DNA of 7,990 bases from JANRKN01 sp033763435 (GTDB lineage: Bacteria; Planctomycetota; Phycisphaerae; Phycisphaerales; UBA1924). Below the pieces are notes generated by a model. It was given only the letters and a program-made list of their open reading frames with translations, was not told the origin of the DNA and searched no databases. The stretch lies in contig JANRKN010000099.1 in the NCBI GenBank assembly GCA_033763435.1, positions 1 through 7,990 of the forward strand, in the 5' to 3' direction. The position numbers were made by a program, and so were the translations under genes. Positions 6,617 to 7,990 of the stretch are shown here, piece after piece (position 1 is the first letter of the stretch; the number at the start of each line of letters is the position of its first letter).

Positions 6617-7192
6617 ATGAGATGGATGTGGATTGACCGGGTGGTCGAGCTCGTGCCGCGCCAGCGCCTGGTCGCGGTCAAAAACGTTTCCCTCGCGGAG
6701 GACCACCTCCACGACCACTTCCCCGCGACCTCCGCCCGGGCCGCGATGCCCCTCATGCCCGCCGCGCTGATGGTCGAAGGCATGGCCCAGTCCGCGGGCA
6801 TCCTCGTCGGCCACGCCGAAGGCTTCCGCGAGAAGGTCATCCTCGCCAAGGTCTCGATCGCCGAGTTCTCGCGCGACGTGCCCCCCGGCTTCACCATCCG
6901 CTACACCGCGACCATCAAGCAGATGGACGCGATGGGCGCCTCGACCTCGGGGCTCGTCGAACTCATCGACCCCGCCACCGGCTCCGTCGAGCGCATCGGC
7001 CAGGTCGACCTCATGTTCTCGCACATCGACCAGAACATGGCCGGCATCGCCTTCCCCGAGCACAACTTCGTCTTCGGCGAGAGCTTCAAGACCCTCCTCC
7101 GCACCAGCGGCGTCGCCATCCCGGGCGAAGACGCGTCCTCTTCCCACCCCGCGCCTTCACACGGAGCCCCGGCCCTTGGCCGCGTTCTTTGA
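6617..7192 (+). CDS. FabZ-like 3-hydroxyacyl-ACP dehydratase, second copy
   Basis: A 191-residue hotdog protein related to the first FabZ-like copy: both carry KNVSLAE, then a short spacer, then DHF. The opening MRWMWIDRVVEL and the later AGILVGHAEGFREKVILAK stretch resemble a planctomycete dehydratase subfamily I know from memory. His34 and Glu54 would be the catalytic pair but are 20 residues apart rather than 14, because TSARAA-like residues (38-43) are inserted after HFPA, and the usual PG turn reads PA (48-49). Activity or substrate may therefore differ from the first copy. EHNFVFGESFKTLLR lies near the C-terminus, and the last 25 residues or so are Ser/Pro/Ala-rich and probably disordered. 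GAG 8 bases upstream is a weak ribosome site, but the family opening supports this ATG. The end overlaps the next gene by 17 bases, so the two are almost surely cotranscribed. Confidence 0.85.
   Translation: MRWMWIDRVVELVPRQRLVAVKNVSLAEDHLHDHFPATSARAAMPLMPAALMVEGMAQSAGILVGHAEGFREKVILAKVSIAEFSRDVPPGFTIRYTATIKQMDAMGASTSGLVELIDPATGSVERIGQVDLMFSHIDQNMAGIAFPEHNFVFGESFKTLLRTSGVAIPGEDASSSHPAPSHGAPALGRVL
7163..7166 (+). promoter_or_regulatory. Ribosome binding site supporting a TTG start
   Basis: GGAG ends 9 bases before the TTG at 7176-7178, inside the 3' end of the second FabZ-like gene. It supports TTG as the start of the prenyl synthase, since the first in-frame ATG comes only at codon 54, inside the conserved GK.LRP block. 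Confidence 0.55.
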
Positions 7193-7990
7193 TCTTCCTC
7201 CCGACCTCGCCCCGCTCTCGGGCGTCATCGCCCGCGGGCTTGAGCGTGTCGTCGACCGCTTCGACGAGCAGCTCCGCTCCGACCTTCCCCCCATCGCGCG
7301 CCTCGTGCGTCACGTCGAGCGGTACCGCGGCAAGATGCTCCGACCCACCCTCGTCCTCGTCGGAGGCCTCGCCGCTCACCCCCGCGCCGCCGCCGCCGAA
7401 CCCGACGCGATCCTGACCGATGCCCACACCACCCTCGGCGCCGTCTGCGAGATGGTCCACATGGCCACCCTCGTCCACGACGATGTCCTCGACGAGGCCG
7501 AAACCCGCCGCCGAGGCCAGACCGTCAACCGTCTCTACGGCAACGAGCCCGCCGTCATGCTGGGCGACTATCTGATCGCCGCCAGCTACCGCCTCTGCTC
7601 CTCACTCCCCACGCCCGATGCCGCCCGCGCCGTCGCCGAGGCCGCCGTCGTCACCGCCTCCGGCGAACTCCTCCAGCTCCACCACCGCGACGACCTCTCC
7701 CTCGACGAGCCCACCTACTTCGAAATCGTCCGCAGAAAGACCGGCGTGCTGATCGCCACCAGCTGCAGACTCGGCGGCTGGGCCTCCGGCGCCGCCGAGC
7801 CCGCGCTCCGCGCCCTCGAAACCTTCGGCACCGAAACCGGCATCGCCTTCCAGATCCAGGACGACGTCCTCGACCTCACGGGCAGCGAGTCCACCGTCGG
7901 CAAAAGCGTCGGCAAGGACCTCGAAAAGGGCAAGCTCACCCTCCCGCTGCTCATGCACCTGGCGCGCGCTCAGGGCGCCGATCGCGCCGA
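7176..7990 (+). CDS. Long-chain polyprenyl diphosphate synthase, 3' end missing
   Basis: The first 271 residues of a trans-prenyltransferase that extends an allylic diphosphate with isopentenyl diphosphate units. RGKMLRP (51-57) is the substrate-binding GGKRLRP block. The first Asp-rich motif is HDDVLDE (Asp102, Asp103, Asp106) and the second QDDVLD (Asp229, Asp230, Asp233); GKDLEKGKLTLPLL follows from 246. The first motif is DDxxD, not the DDxxxxD of bacterial FPP synthase. The residues just before it read MATLVH, with small Ala and Thr at -5 and -4 as in octaprenyl synthase IspB, so a C30-C50 chain is likely. The product probably feeds a quinone side chain (menaquinones are the quinones of planctomycetes) or another carrier lipid. 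The gene starts at TTG and overlaps the preceding gene by 17 bases. Roughly 50-60 residues are probably missing beyond the window. Confidence 0.92.
   Translation, partial: MAAFFDLPPDLAPLSGVIARGLERVVDRFDEQLRSDLPPIARLVRHVERYRGKMLRPTLVLVGGLAAHPRAAAAEPDAILTDAHTTLGAVCEMVHMATLVHDDVLDEAETRRRGQTVNRLYGNEPAVMLGDYLIAASYRLCSSLPTPDAARAVAEAAVVTASGELLQLHHRDDLSLDEPTYFEIVRRKTGVLIATSCRLGGWASGAAEPALRALETFGTETGIAFQIQDDVLDLTGSESTVGKSVGKDLEKGKLTLPLLMHLARAQGADRA

Noticed and set aside
6026..7147. Minus-strand open frame across the ACP and second FabZ gene
   Set aside because: It has no recognisable domain and runs opposite genes with intact family motifs.

Overview
The window is very GC-rich bacterial DNA with seven genes: six complete and one cut off by the right edge. 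Codon style, the long acyl carrier protein and the two FabZ-type proteins that begin MHFNLVDRV and MRWxWIDR match what I remember of Planctomycetota, probably Phycisphaerae-like. That assignment comes from memory of protein families, not from a search. I see no mobile element, CRISPR array, tRNA or rRNA, and this looks like ordinary chromosomal sequence.

Left part (1-3151, + strand): about 335 bases without a convincing gene, then a secreted protein of unknown function (336-1844) with a Pro/Ala/Lys five-residue repeat after its signal peptide. An M16-family zinc metallopeptidase with an intact HXXEH site follows (1910-3151).

Middle part (3186-5542, - strand): RecO, the recombination mediator (5542 to 4787), lies upstream of a regulator that joins an HDOD domain to a degenerate GGDEF domain (4694 to 3186). 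The regulator converges on the peptidase gene, with 34 bases between their stop codons. RecO diverges from the lipid genes across a 77-base gap.

Right part (5620-7990, + strand): a compact acyl-chain module made of a FabZ-like hotdog protein, a 127-residue acyl carrier protein with a long insertion, and a second FabZ-like paralogue with an altered active-site loop. A long-chain polyprenyl diphosphate synthase follows, starts at TTG inside the end of the second FabZ gene, and runs off the edge. The two FabZ-like proteins probably act on acyl groups carried by the ACP between them. The prenyl synthase probably makes a quinone side chain or another polyprenyl carrier, and shares the transcript rather than the pathway.

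The main oddities are a decaying 26-bp tandem repeat that begins inside the last codons and stop of the ACP gene, the loop insertion that separates the two FabZ paralogues, the lost catalytic residues in the GGDEF domain, a RecO without zinc-finger cysteines, and a strong strand-dependent C/G bias at third codon positions. I found no system I could defend as wholly undescribed. The FabZ-ACP-FabZ module is the best candidate for further reading.
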